Shown here piece by piece: positions 26,887 to 35,137 of a stretch of DNA of 49,389 bases; position 1 is the stretch's first letter, and each line of letters starts with the position of its first letter. Origin of the DNA: Rhodobacteraceae bacterium bin131 (GTDB taxonomy: Bacteria > Pseudomonadota > Alphaproteobacteria > Rhodobacterales > Rhodobacteraceae). The DNA is taken from contig MPNP01000012.1 in assembly GCA_002239085.1 (NCBI GenBank), forward strand, positions 1 through 49,389, written 5' to 3'. The translations under genes were made by a program, and so were the position numbers. A model generated the notes under the pieces. It was given only the letters and a program-made list of their open reading frames with translations. It was not told where the DNA came from and made no database searches.

Positions 26887-28320
26887 ATGCAATCCGTCGC
26901 TAAGAAGAAAAGAAAAAACCCATTCACGCCGGGGTATGGGGTTTACCCACCGGAAATGGCCGGTCGTGATAGGCTGCAGGATGATTTGCGGGACCGCCTG
27001 GACGGCATTGTCGAGAAAAAGTGCAACCCAACCGCCATTATTCTCACTGGTCCACGCGGGTGCGGCAAGACCGCACTCCTCGGTTGGTTGCGAACAAAGG
27101 CCAAAAAGCGGGGGTTGGCAATAGTAAGTCTGGCCTCTGATACCACAACTTCACCGGCGACAATGGCACGCGAAATGGCCCGCCAGTTTCCGCAGAAACT
27201 GTGGGAACGCCTGAGTGGTTTACAGGTGAATGTCGGGCCGACGGGTGTCGGTGGAGGAATTGATCTTGCCAGGCCCCGCCCGGAAGTTAGGGATGAGGAT
27301 CTCCGGACATGGATTGAAGCATTGGGTTGTGGCGAGACAGGTGGGGTTATTCTCATTGATGAAGCCCATAGTATGGCGCCCGATGTCGGTACGATATTTT
27401 ATAATGCAGCCCAGGCGGCAGCTCAGGCCAAGCCCATCCTGCTGGTGATTGCAGGCACACCGGATCTGAGATCTGTCCTTCGGCGTTCAAAGGCCACTTT
27501 TACGGAGCGGGGACAGCTTCAACGCATCGGTCGGCTGACCCGGAATGAGTCAAGGCGAGCACTCACCAAACCCTTCAAGGAGCAGGGGATTAACTTGCCA
27601 CCGGATATCCTCAATCCGGTGCTGGACGAAGCCCAAGACTATCCCTACTTCCTTCAGCTCTGGGGCAAGGCTCTCTGGGATGTCATGCAGCGTTATCCAG
27701 ACTTGCCGGCCAGCAGTGATGTGGTGGCAAAAGCCAGGGATGAAAGCCACCAAGGCCGCAATGACCTTTATGGCGAGCGAATGCAGGAACTGGCCGAGAA
27801 TGACCTGCTGGTACCGCTGGCTGAAATGGCATGGCGGGTGGGTCCAGATAGGCAACCCACCCGTTACGATTTTGAACTGGCTGTCCGGCATCTGTCCCGT
27901 GACACCCTTGAGCAAGGTAGCATAGACCAGAGCAGGGCTGAGCAGAAACTGCTCCACACTGGGTTTATCTGGGAACCCAAATTTGGCACTTGGGAATTCG
28001 GCATTCCCTCCCTAGCATCGTATATTCGGAAGGATGCCGTCAGGCATCTGCTTGAATCCCTGCAAGGAGATGGCAACGTACATGCCCTCAAGAAACTGGC
28101 CGACTGTTTTGGTCCACCAACGAACCAGCCTATGGTCATCAGCATAGATAAACTTAAGATAGTCCTAGATCAGAATCATCATATTGCGAATGCCAAACTG
28201 AAACAATTCAGGTCAATGAAAGTGCTTGTGGCGGACGCTGTGCCTGACCATGTTCGCCTGATGGTCCCCAATCTGGTTCAAGCGATTGTGGCGGAAGCTA
28301 GCAAACAGAAGCTACTCTAA
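26887..28320 (+). CDS. Orphan AAA ATPase
   Basis: A 477-residue AAA-type ATPase. It starts with NPFTPGYGVYPPEMAGRD, the lead-in seen in a family of mobile or orphan ATPases. Walker A is at 55-62 (GPRGCGKT) and Walker B at 154-161 (VILIDEAH). A sensor-like LLVIAGTPDLRSVLRR and an arginine-rich RIGRLTRNESRRAL follow. The C-terminal ~200 residues contain a winged-helix-like region (VPLAEMAWRVGPDRQPTRYDFELAVRHL) and no known effector. ATG 26887 has GAGG 8 bp upstream. The gene is clearly richer in G+C than its neighbours and lies between rph and hrcA, indicating transfer. Function unknown; an NTP-driven switch, defence or toxin-control role is speculation. Confidence 0.8.
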   Translation: MQSVAKKKRKNPFTPGYGVYPPEMAGRDRLQDDLRDRLDGIVEKKCNPTAIILTGPRGCGKTALLGWLRTKAKKRGLAIVSLASDTTTSPATMAREMARQFPQKLWERLSGLQVNVGPTGVGGGIDLARPRPEVRDEDLRTWIEALGCGETGGVILIDEAHSMAPDVGTIFYNAAQAAAQAKPILLVIAGTPDLRSVLRRSKATFTERGQLQRIGRLTRNESRRALTKPFKEQGINLPPDILNPVLDEAQDYPYFLQLWGKALWDVMQRYPDLPASSDVVAKARDESHQGRNDLYGERMQELAENDLLVPLAEMAWRVGPDRQPTRYDFELAVRHLSRDTLEQGSIDQSRAEQKLLHTGFIWEPKFGTWEFGIPSLASYIRKDAVRHLLESLQGDGNVHALKKLADCFGPPTNQPMVISIDKLKIVLDQNHHIANAKLKQFRSMKVLVADAVPDHVRLMVPNLVQAIVAEASKQKLL

Positions 28321-28457
28321 GCGAACAGGTCAAACCAGAAGCTGAAGAAAAGAAGGATACGAAAGGCAGGAAGAATCCCTAGAACCACTATTGAGGCAAA
28401 CTGCTCTGTCAGGCGTTGCCCTAGTCAATATTCTTCCTGTAGTCGTGTCAAATCTCT

Positions 28458-28560
28458 ACCCATCTTTAACATTTAGTGCGCGAAAGCCAATAGAAATGGG
28501 GATGTTAAAATTCAAGGGGCATTACTTTCGGCACTTGAGTCCCTCAATATTGTTCTGAGT
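28458..28560 (-). mobile_element. IS1634-family 3'-end remnant
   Basis: About 100 bp matching the 3' non-coding end of the copies at 150-330 and 2184-2330. It has the terminus ACCCATCTTTAACATT, then GTGCGCGAAAGCCAATAGAA, then the AAATTCAAGGGGCA and GGCACTTGAGT segments. It breaks off after TGTTCTGAGT and joins the unrelated repeat at 28559. No transposase sequence remains. Confidence 0.8.
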
Positions 28561-28788
28561 GTCATAGCGATGGCTCGGGGTACAAGTTGTACGGTGCCGG
28601 TCACGTCCAAACCGACGGCCTAGCGGGCCAAAGTATTTGATTGGTTGGGTGATACAATCCATCCGACTCTAGGTGAGGCTCAATCTGCCCGATGAAAGAG
28701 CCCTGTCCAGTAAGTGCAGTTTAACAAATTGGATTAAACCCTCATGAATAGGGGATAATACCTCAATTAATGTTCAAGAAGTTCGGTA
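28559..28788 (-). repeat. 230-bp repeat, inverted copy of 43851-44078
   Basis: Reverse complement of 43851-44078 with scattered substitutions (by eye around 85-90 percent identity). It begins at CCGAACTTCTTGAAC (28774-28788 on the minus strand) and ends at the CCATCGCTATGACAC segment. It is one end of an unidentified insertion element. A short minus-to-plus frame (MARGT...CTVPVTSKPT) is shared by both copies, but this copy carries a stop in it. Confidence 0.8.
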
Positions 28789-29269
28789 TAGAACTTTAGC
28801 AATTTCCCTGTCAATTTTCCTAGTTGCGGGGTGGTTAACCCAATTCACGATAATTGGTGCTGTTTTAATTGCGAGGGAGAAAACGACTTTTTAGACATTT
28901 TCTCTCTGCCATTTGTGAATTTCCCTCAAGGCGCCAGGTAGAAAGGGAGCAGCGATGCCCCTTTTTACACGGCGCTCTAGCTCAAGCCCTATTGTAGTGG
29001 GAAATATCGCCTTTTATATTAAAGTACTTGAAAATAGGAAAACAATATGAACAGAACAAATAATCTTGATTTGACTAAAATGTCGCAATATGAGAAACAT
29101 ACAACTCAACAAAATTTGCACCTAACGACAGTGAATTTATTGGATAACTCAAACGGGACGGTTTAGAAGTCAATAATCAATAAAAAATTAAGTTTCTCTG
29201 AAAATGACTTTTTTAACAAAAGGAGTATTATTTTTAGTATCCTTCGTTTAAAAAAAGACGATTTGAATA
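28789..29269. other. Non-coding stretch upstream of hrcA
   Basis: About 480 bp, A+T rich near hrcA. No CIRCE operator (TTAGCACTC-N9-GAGTGCTAA) and no clear heat-shock promoter were seen. It holds only the possible small frame at 29047-29166. Confidence 0.4.
29047..29166 (+). CDS. Possible 39-residue small protein
   Basis: ATG at 29047 has AGGAAA about 5 bp upstream and runs 39 codons to TAG. The product is polar, rich in Asn, Thr and Gln (MNRTNNLDLTKMSQYEKH...), with no membrane segment or recognised family. It sits 104 bp before hrcA. It could equally be chance. Confidence 0.2.
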   Translation: MNRTNNLDLTKMSQYEKHTTQQNLHLTTVNLLDNSNGTV

Positions 29270-30328
29270 ATGATTGAATTGAAATTGTTTGAAGAGTTAG
29301 ACCAACGCAATCGACACGTTTTTTCGCGCTTAGTCGAATCATTTCTCACTCATGGAATGCCAGTTGGCTCTAGGACATTGGCAAGGGATTTAGACATGAA
29401 TGTTTCGCCCGCGACTGTCCGTAATATCATGCATGATCTGGAATTGCTCGGTTTATTGACAAGTCCGCATGTTTCATCTGGCCGGGTGCCCACCAATCTA
29501 GGGTTGCGATTGTTTGTTGATGAACTATTGGAAGTCGGTGATATTAAGCCGGAAGAAAAAGAAGAGTTCGCCAGACTTAATCTTGACAACCATCCGCTGT
29601 CCGACACCATGGATAAAGTCGGGACAATTCTTTCACTGTTGACCAATGGGGCAAGTTTAGTTCTCATGCCTAAGCATGAGGAAAGAGTCAAACAAGTGGA
29701 CTTTGTCTTGCTCAATGAAAATCAGGCCCTTGTTGTTCTTGTGTTAGCCGATGGGACGATTGAAAATAGAGTGTTTACACCACCAAGGGGTATTACTCAA
29801 GCTTCTCTTCGAGAAGCTGCGAACTATGTCAACTCCTTTGTGAATGGCGAAAGTATCATTGATCTCCAAGTGCTCATTCAAGAAGATATTTCAGATCGGA
29901 AATTTGAGCTTGATGAATTAGCAGCGGAGCTTATTGAAAAGGGCGCGGCTATCTGGGACCGCCATCCTGGTTACTCGGACCGATTGATTGTAAGAGGGCG
30001 AGCAAAACTGCTTGAGGATGATGATAAAGAAGTTGACTTCAAGCAAATTAAATCCTTGTTTGACGACCTTGAAAAGAAAAAAGAAATAGCAAACATATTG
30101 GAACTCATTGAGGGAGGGCAAGGTGTTAAAATTTACATCGGCTCGGAAAACAAACTATTTTCAATGTGGGGTTCAACTCTAGTTGCTACACCTTATATTA
30201 ATGCCGAAGGAAAAATAATTGGTGCAATCGGAGTGATTGGTCCCACAAGATTGAATTACGGCCGGGTTGTGCCGATTGTTGATTACACAGCTCAACTTGT
30301 TAGCAAACTTGTTGCTGAACAAACTTAA
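29270..30328 (+). CDS. hrcA: Heat-inducible transcription repressor HrcA
   Basis: A 352-residue repressor that in other bacteria binds CIRCE operators upstream of groESL and is assisted by GroEL. The N-terminal winged-helix has VESFLTHGMPVGSRTLARDLDMNVSPATVRNIMHDLELLGLL, then the SPHVSSGRVPTNLGLRLFVDEL signature. The C-terminal half has the GAIGVIGPTRLNYGRVVPIVDY motif. It heads the hrcA-grpE pair, separated by 25 bp. No CIRCE site is visible before it, so its target is elsewhere. Confidence 0.96.
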   Translation: MIELKLFEELDQRNRHVFSRLVESFLTHGMPVGSRTLARDLDMNVSPATVRNIMHDLELLGLLTSPHVSSGRVPTNLGLRLFVDELLEVGDIKPEEKEEFARLNLDNHPLSDTMDKVGTILSLLTNGASLVLMPKHEERVKQVDFVLLNENQALVVLVLADGTIENRVFTPPRGITQASLREAANYVNSFVNGESIIDLQVLIQEDISDRKFELDELAAELIEKGAAIWDRHPGYSDRLIVRGRAKLLEDDDKEVDFKQIKSLFDDLEKKKEIANILELIEGGQGVKIYIGSENKLFSMWGSTLVATPYINAEGKIIGAIGVIGPTRLNYGRVVPIVDYTAQLVSKLVAEQT

Positions 30329-30353
30329 CTTGATCAAACAAACAGTAAAGACA

Positions 30354-31037
30354 ATGAATAGCGAAAAACAAGCTGATATTCCTGAGAAAAATGATTCAAC
30401 AGATACGAAAGATACCTCGGATTCTGTCAATGAAGTGGATGACACCATGCAGAATTTAGGCGAAGCTCTTGCGAGCTATTGGTCAAACTTCTTTAACGGA
30501 AAAATTGGTAAACTCAAGGAAGAGAATCAAAAGTTCCTCCTCAATCTGTCAATTGAAAGGGATAAAACTAAACGGCTTGAGAACAAAATCAGTTCCGAAC
30601 GGAAGTATGATGGTGTGAAGCTCGCTCGAGAAATCCTTGGCAGTTATGACAACTTACTTCGGGCCATTGAAGCGGGTAAGCAAAATAGTAGTTCCGATAA
30701 CATCGCTGCCTGGGTTGAAGGCATTGAAGCCGTTTATCGTGAATTTCAAGAAACGCTGAAACGTAATCACATTCAAGAAATCAATCCAAAAACCGGTGAT
30801 CTATTTGATCATAACTTACATGAAGCACTTTATTATGCTCCAGTTCCAGGATTTAGTGATGGACAAATCACAGAAGTTCGGCAGACAGGCTTCATATTCC
30901 ATACTCGTCTGTTGCGTCCCGCTAAAGTCGGAGTTGCTGAATGTATACCGAGTGAGGAGCCCGAGCCGTCACCAGACGCAGAACCAGAACAGGATTCACC
31001 AGGTGTAGGCGAATCAGATACCCCACAATCTGACTAA
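30354..31037 (+). CDS. grpE: Nucleotide exchange factor GrpE
   Basis: A 227-residue co-chaperone that releases ADP from DnaK. The acidic N-terminal tail is followed by a long coiled coil (about 40-90, EENQKFLLNLSIERDKTKRLENKI) and a C-terminal beta domain with GDLFDHNLHEALYYAPVPG, ending in TGFIFHTRLLRPAKVGVAE. The Asp/Glu/Pro-rich tail after residue 205 is an extension. ATG 30354 is chosen because the open frame upstream lies inside hrcA. Its end overlaps convergent mutS by 4 bp. Confidence 0.95.
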   Translation: MNSEKQADIPEKNDSTDTKDTSDSVNEVDDTMQNLGEALASYWSNFFNGKIGKLKEENQKFLLNLSIERDKTKRLENKISSERKYDGVKLAREILGSYDNLLRAIEAGKQNSSSDNIAAWVEGIEAVYREFQETLKRNHIQEINPKTGDLFDHNLHEALYYAPVPGFSDGQITEVRQTGFIFHTRLLRPAKVGVAECIPSEEPEPSPDAEPEQDSPGVGESDTPQSD

Positions 31038-33676
31038 TTTTTGGTGTTAAGTTCCTTCAATTCATAGATGAGCTGTAGGGCTCCAATGGGGGTGAGATTA
31101 TCTGGATTTACTTCCTTAATTTTCTCTTCAAGGGCTGTGATCTCAGGTTCGGGAGGCGGCACCTCTTCAAATAATGGGGCAAATAAGGGAAGGTCAAAGT
31201 TAATTCCCTTGGGTTTTTCCTGTTCATTTTCCAATCGGTCAAGAATAAAATTTGCTCGATTGATAACAGGCTTTGGCAAGCCGGCGAGTTGGGCTACTTG
31301 AATGCCATAGGAACGGCTAGCGATGCCATCAACAACCTCATGCAGGAATATAACATCACCCTCCCACTCTTTAACCCGAACGGTCGCATTAGTTATTCGC
31401 TTAAGCTTATCGGATAAGTGTGTGAGTTCATGATAGTGCGTGGCAAAGAGTGTCCGACAGTTAATTTTGTTATGGAGGTACTCAAGTGTAGCCCAAGCAA
31501 TGGATAATCCATCATAAGTGGCAGTTCCACGACCGACCTCATCAAGAATCACGAGTGCACGACTATCTGCTGTGTTCAAAATGGCGGCTGTTTCAATCAT
31601 TTCGACCATAAATGTAGACCGCCCCCTAGCGAGATCATCGGCGGCACCGACTCGCGAGTACAACTGCGATACAATGCCGATTTTGGCTTCTTTGGCAGGA
31701 ACGTAGGAGCCAATTTGAGCGAGTAATACAATGAGAGCGTTTTGTCGTAGATAAGTTGACTTGCCGGCCATATTAGGTCCAGTTAAGAGGGTAATGCGTG
31801 AGTCGTGTTTTAATTGGCAATCATTGGCGATGAATGGATTGTGACCTTCACGTGCCAAAGACTTTTCTACAACAGGATGACGCCCGCTCCGTATGTCAAT
31901 AGCAATGTCATCATTTAAAATGGGTTGACACCAATTATTATTGGCAGCAATTTCAGCCATACTTCCGATAACGTCCAACTCCGAAATCGTTTGTCCAACA
32001 GCCAGTATAGCCGCGGATTGATTAAGTATGTCGTGGCGGAAGCTGTCAAAGAGACTCTGTTCAAGAGTGATTTTATTCAATTCAGCATTAAAGATTTTCG
32101 TTTGTAATTCGGAAAGCTCTTGGGTATTAAACCGGGCTTTGTTTACGGTTGATTGGCGGTGAATGAAGATATCTGACAAAGGCTCTGTAGCCATTTTTTC
32201 AAAATAGGATGAGGGTGTTTCAATGTAATAACTCAGCATGTTGTTGAACCGAATTTTTAAACTGCTAATACCGGTTAATTTGATATACTTTTTTTCCAAT
32301 TCAGCAATAAAGTGGCGTGCTTGATCACGTAGAAGACGAATTTCATCAAGTTCTTCATTATATCCTTTTTTGATATAGCCACCCTCTTTTGTGGTTATCG
32401 GTGGCTGGTCAACAAGAGCATCCTGCAATTCCATTGACATATCTTTTAAGGACAAAATCACATCCATCTCAACCTTTCGTGCCTCCGAAAGCAGTTCAAG
32501 CGACAGGACATCATTACGCACACTCAAAGCTTGAGTTAATCCCGTTTGAATCGCTTTCATATCCCTTGGACTTCCACGCTCAAGTCCGAGTCGCGAGAGG
32601 GAACGGTGTAGGTCAGGAATCTTACGAAGTTTTGTCCGGAGTCGGGAGCGGAAGTCAGCGTGGGCCAGAAATAGTTTTACTTCGTTCTGTCGCTTGGTAA
32701 TAATACCAATGTTGGTTGTGGGTGTTTTGAGCCATTTCTCCAACAGTCTTGCTCCACCTGCAGTCAGGGTATCATCGAGAACAGAAATCAGAGTGTTGCT
32801 TCGCTCTCCTGATAGATTGTGTATAATTTCCAGGTTCTTCCATGTCGCGGTGTCAATTTGCATAGCGTGCTCATGCCGTTCACATTGGGGAGGTTGCAAA
32901 ACTGGAAGCTTTCCCTGTTGGGTCATCTCAATATAAGCAATCAGAGCACCAATGGAGGCACAATCTGAGCGCTTGATGTTGCCGAAAGCATCAAGTGAAC
33001 TCACCTTAAATAAATCGTGGATACGTTTTTTGCCCGCCTGACTGTCAAAGTGAATATCGGTAAAGGGAGTGAGAGATTCACAGTTTTCTTGCAAGGTTGA
33101 GATAATCTGTGCCGGTAATGATTCGGGATAAAGGATTTCATTGGGAGATATACGAGCGAGTTGCGGTGCGAGTTTAACTTGAGGAAAATTACAAACGTGG
33201 AGTTCGCCCGAGGAAATATCCGCCCAAGCGAGAGAAAAGAGATTGCGAATATTATGGACGGCGGCAATATAATTGGGCTTTTTGGCATCAAGGAGTGAAT
33301 CTTCAGTCAAAGTGCCAGGTGTGATCAACCTGATAACTTCACGTTGAACAACGGCTTTATGTCCTCTTGATTTAGCTTCGGCCGGTGTTTCAGTTTGGAC
33401 ACAGACCGCGACCCGAAATCCTTTGCGGATTAACATTTGGAGATAATGATCTGCCGAATGAACTGGTACGCCACACATTGGAATATCGGTCTTATTGGTT
33501 TTACCCCGTTTAGTCAACGCAATATCCAGGGCCTCAGCCGCGGCGATGGCATCGTCAAAAAACATTTCATAAAAATCACCCATTTGATAAAAGAGCAAGG
33601 CATGCTCATACTGGCTTTTTATAGCCAGATATTGTTCCATCATCGGGGTCAAATTATCGGTTTGTTTAAGCACCAT
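31034..33676 (-). CDS. mutS: DNA mismatch repair protein MutS
   Basis: An 880-residue mismatch-recognition ATPase. The mismatch-binding Phe-x-Glu motif is in LFYQMGDFYEMFFDDA (about residues 28-43). A connector, core and clamp follow. The ATPase has Walker A GPNMAGKSTYLRQ, LGRGTATYDGLSIAW-type signature (DEVGRGTATYDG) and the FATHYHELTHL segment. The C-terminal helix-turn-helix is present. Length is normal. It is convergent with grpE and separated by 54 bp from the ureohydrolase stop on the same strand. Confidence 0.97.
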   Translation of the reverse strand: MVLKQTDNLTPMMEQYLAIKSQYEHALLFYQMGDFYEMFFDDAIAAAEALDIALTKRGKTNKTDIPMCGVPVHSADHYLQMLIRKGFRVAVCVQTETPAEAKSRGHKAVVQREVIRLITPGTLTEDSLLDAKKPNYIAAVHNIRNLFSLAWADISSGELHVCNFPQVKLAPQLARISPNEILYPESLPAQIISTLQENCESLTPFTDIHFDSQAGKKRIHDLFKVSSLDAFGNIKRSDCASIGALIAYIEMTQQGKLPVLQPPQCERHEHAMQIDTATWKNLEIIHNLSGERSNTLISVLDDTLTAGGARLLEKWLKTPTTNIGIITKRQNEVKLFLAHADFRSRLRTKLRKIPDLHRSLSRLGLERGSPRDMKAIQTGLTQALSVRNDVLSLELLSEARKVEMDVILSLKDMSMELQDALVDQPPITTKEGGYIKKGYNEELDEIRLLRDQARHFIAELEKKYIKLTGISSLKIRFNNMLSYYIETPSSYFEKMATEPLSDIFIHRQSTVNKARFNTQELSELQTKIFNAELNKITLEQSLFDSFRHDILNQSAAILAVGQTISELDVIGSMAEIAANNNWCQPILNDDIAIDIRSGRHPVVEKSLAREGHNPFIANDCQLKHDSRITLLTGPNMAGKSTYLRQNALIVLLAQIGSYVPAKEAKIGIVSQLYSRVGAADDLARGRSTFMVEMIETAAILNTADSRALVILDEVGRGTATYDGLSIAWATLEYLHNKINCRTLFATHYHELTHLSDKLKRITNATVRVKEWEGDVIFLHEVVDGIASRSYGIQVAQLAGLPKPVINRANFILDRLENEQEKPKGINFDLPLFAPLFEEVPPPEPEITALEEKIKEVNPDNLTPIGALQLIYELKELNTKN

Positions 33677-33730
33677 GATTAATATGTGGATGTGGTGTAT
33701 TCAAATGAGATATTCAGGAAATGATTACAA

Positions 33731-34771
33731 TTAGAGTTCGTTCCTTTGAGATTGCAAATAATCAGTGATTAAGGCAAGTATTTCAAACATGATATTCATG
33801 GCGACCATGGCTGTCACTTTATTAGGATTATCAGCTGTTGGCATGAGACATACCACATCACCTCCAATGATATTGAGGCCTCGAACAGACCGCAATAGCC
33901 CGATGGCTTGCTGCATGTTAAAGCCCGGAATTCCTGGCTCCAGATTGGCAACACCTGGGGCAATTGAGGCGTCAAGACTATCAAGGTCAAACGTAATATA
34001 GACTGGTTTATCGGCGATTCGCTCACGTATGACTCTGCAGCATGCCGCTTCACCGAGAGTATCATAGTCCTGTTTGGTTATCAGCTTGTACCCGAGCTCA
34101 ATGCTTGGTTCATACCAATCCAAAGACCGGGGGTTTCCGCGGATACCAATTTGGGTTGAGGCATTCGCGTTAATATGTCCCTCCTTGACGAGCTGGGCGC
34201 CCCAGTGCGCAGCCGATTGCCGCGCTCCCAGAAAGTGTTCCAGATGCAAGAAGGTATCTGTATGTGCGTCAATATGAAGCAATGCAACAGGTTCCCCCTG
34301 AGATAATTTTGAGGCTTTGCCGCCCATAGCCCGCAGAATACCTCCAGTAATTGAATGGTCACCTCCAATGGCAACAGTTCGGGTTTCAGCTCGGTCAAGA
34401 GTCACAAAATAATTGGTTATATGCTTTATTGAGGCCTCGTTATTGTTACCTTCGGGTAAAGGGACATCACCAAAATCAAAAATCCGACAGCATTGCCAAG
34501 GATTAAGGTTGAAATCTAAATGTACTCGGCGTCCTAACCCCGAAATATCACGTACGGCTCGGGGTCCCAAATGTTGGTCTCTCAGTGTTGTTCCATTGCC
34601 AGTTGAGTGAGGAACACCCACAAGGGCGATGTCACACTTAGTGGGTTCAGAAGATTGTTCACATTTGAAAAAGGTTGGAATTCCGGCCCAATACAAACCT
34701 TTGACAAAATCTTTATCAAGGTCATTTTGATGTTTGGTCGCCATTTTCGTAACACTTTTTAGAAACGACAT
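33731..34771 (-). CDS. Ureohydrolase (agmatinase/arginase superfamily)
   Basis: A 346-residue dinuclear-manganese hydrolase that would split a guanidino compound to urea and an amine. Metal motifs are intact: GGDHSITGG, LLHIDAHTDT, and YITFDLDSLDASIAPG. The precise substrate (agmatine, guanidinobutyrate or another) cannot be read from the sequence. It is divergent from proX-type sequence. Its first ~160 bp recur, frameshifted, at 44844-45006. ATG 34771 is used; a second in-frame ATG 9 codons later is possible, as neither has a clear ribosome site. Confidence 0.87.
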   Translation of the reverse strand: MSFLKSVTKMATKHQNDLDKDFVKGLYWAGIPTFFKCEQSSEPTKCDIALVGVPHSTGNGTTLRDQHLGPRAVRDISGLGRRVHLDFNLNPWQCCRIFDFGDVPLPEGNNNEASIKHITNYFVTLDRAETRTVAIGGDHSITGGILRAMGGKASKLSQGEPVALLHIDAHTDTFLHLEHFLGARQSAAHWGAQLVKEGHINANASTQIGIRGNPRSLDWYEPSIELGYKLITKQDYDTLGEAACCRVIRERIADKPVYITFDLDSLDASIAPGVANLEPGIPGFNMQQAIGLLRSVRGLNIIGGDVVCLMPTADNPNKVTAMVAMNIMFEILALITDYLQSQRNEL

Positions 34772-34890
34772 TTAATCGTATTAGTTATTATTTTTAACTT
34801 GACATTGTAATGCAAACAAGTAAATTCTTGTGAAAATTGAAGAAATATTATGCGTAAATTGATGGATGTAATAACACTCACATTAAGTTT
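34611..34890 (+). repeat. Left direct repeat bounding the GH116 cassette
   Basis: About 280 bp matching 44844-45145 in the same orientation, with roughly a dozen substitutions and a 24-bp gap. It spans the first 161 bp of the ureohydrolase gene, the divergent promoter region, and the first codons of a proX copy. After CACATTAAGTTT the similarity fades. Confidence 0.9.
34799..34826 (+). promoter_or_regulatory. Candidate promoter of the truncated proX copy
   Basis: TTGACA at 34799-34804, a 16-bp spacer, then TAAATT at 34821-34826. The equivalent site before the intact proX keeps TTGACA but has a different sequence after the spacer. This copy could now drive the cassette downstream. Confidence 0.4.
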
Positions 34891-34894
34891 CTGA
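34850..34894 (+). pseudogene. 5' fragment of a proX-like gene
   Basis: ATG followed by 13 codons (MRKLMDVITLTLSF) and a stop. It matches the signal-peptide start of the intact ProX at 45105 (MRKLMAVIALTLSF), with the same upstream AGAAATATT. The rest of the gene is absent on this side of the cassette. Confidence 0.85.
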
Positions 34895-34913
34895 ACAGGT
34901 TGGAAAACGCATC

Positions 34914-35129
34914 ATGACTGGGGATACCAAGTTTCAACTTAAGAAACGACCTGAGGAACTCTTCCTTTTCACGGCCAAAGACGGCCATGTCGGTACATCC
35001 TTTACCCCCCCCCAAAAAAAACGCTCGCCCCTTTATCTAGTCCGGGCCTTTGCCACGGAAACCGGTGTCATTCTTGGACAAGTCCGGGTTTCGGACTCAT
35101 CAAAGTTTAAATGCGATAGCCCTGTGTAA
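34914..35129 (+). pseudogene. ISAs1-family transposase fragment
   Basis: A 71-codon frame whose C-terminal half (LYLVRAFATETGVILGQVRV followed by a Ser pair) resembles the LHLVSAWA...LGQ segment of ISAs1-family transposases. Flanking catalytic regions are missing. It contains a run of nine C and eight A near 35005-35021. It sits at the junction between the left repeat and the GH116 gene, so it may mark a former insertion. Confidence 0.55.
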
Positions 35130-35137
35130 CACCGAAA

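Noticed and set aside
29160-29269. CIRCE operator before hrcA
   Set aside because: Looked for TTAGCACTC and its inverted partner; neither is present.
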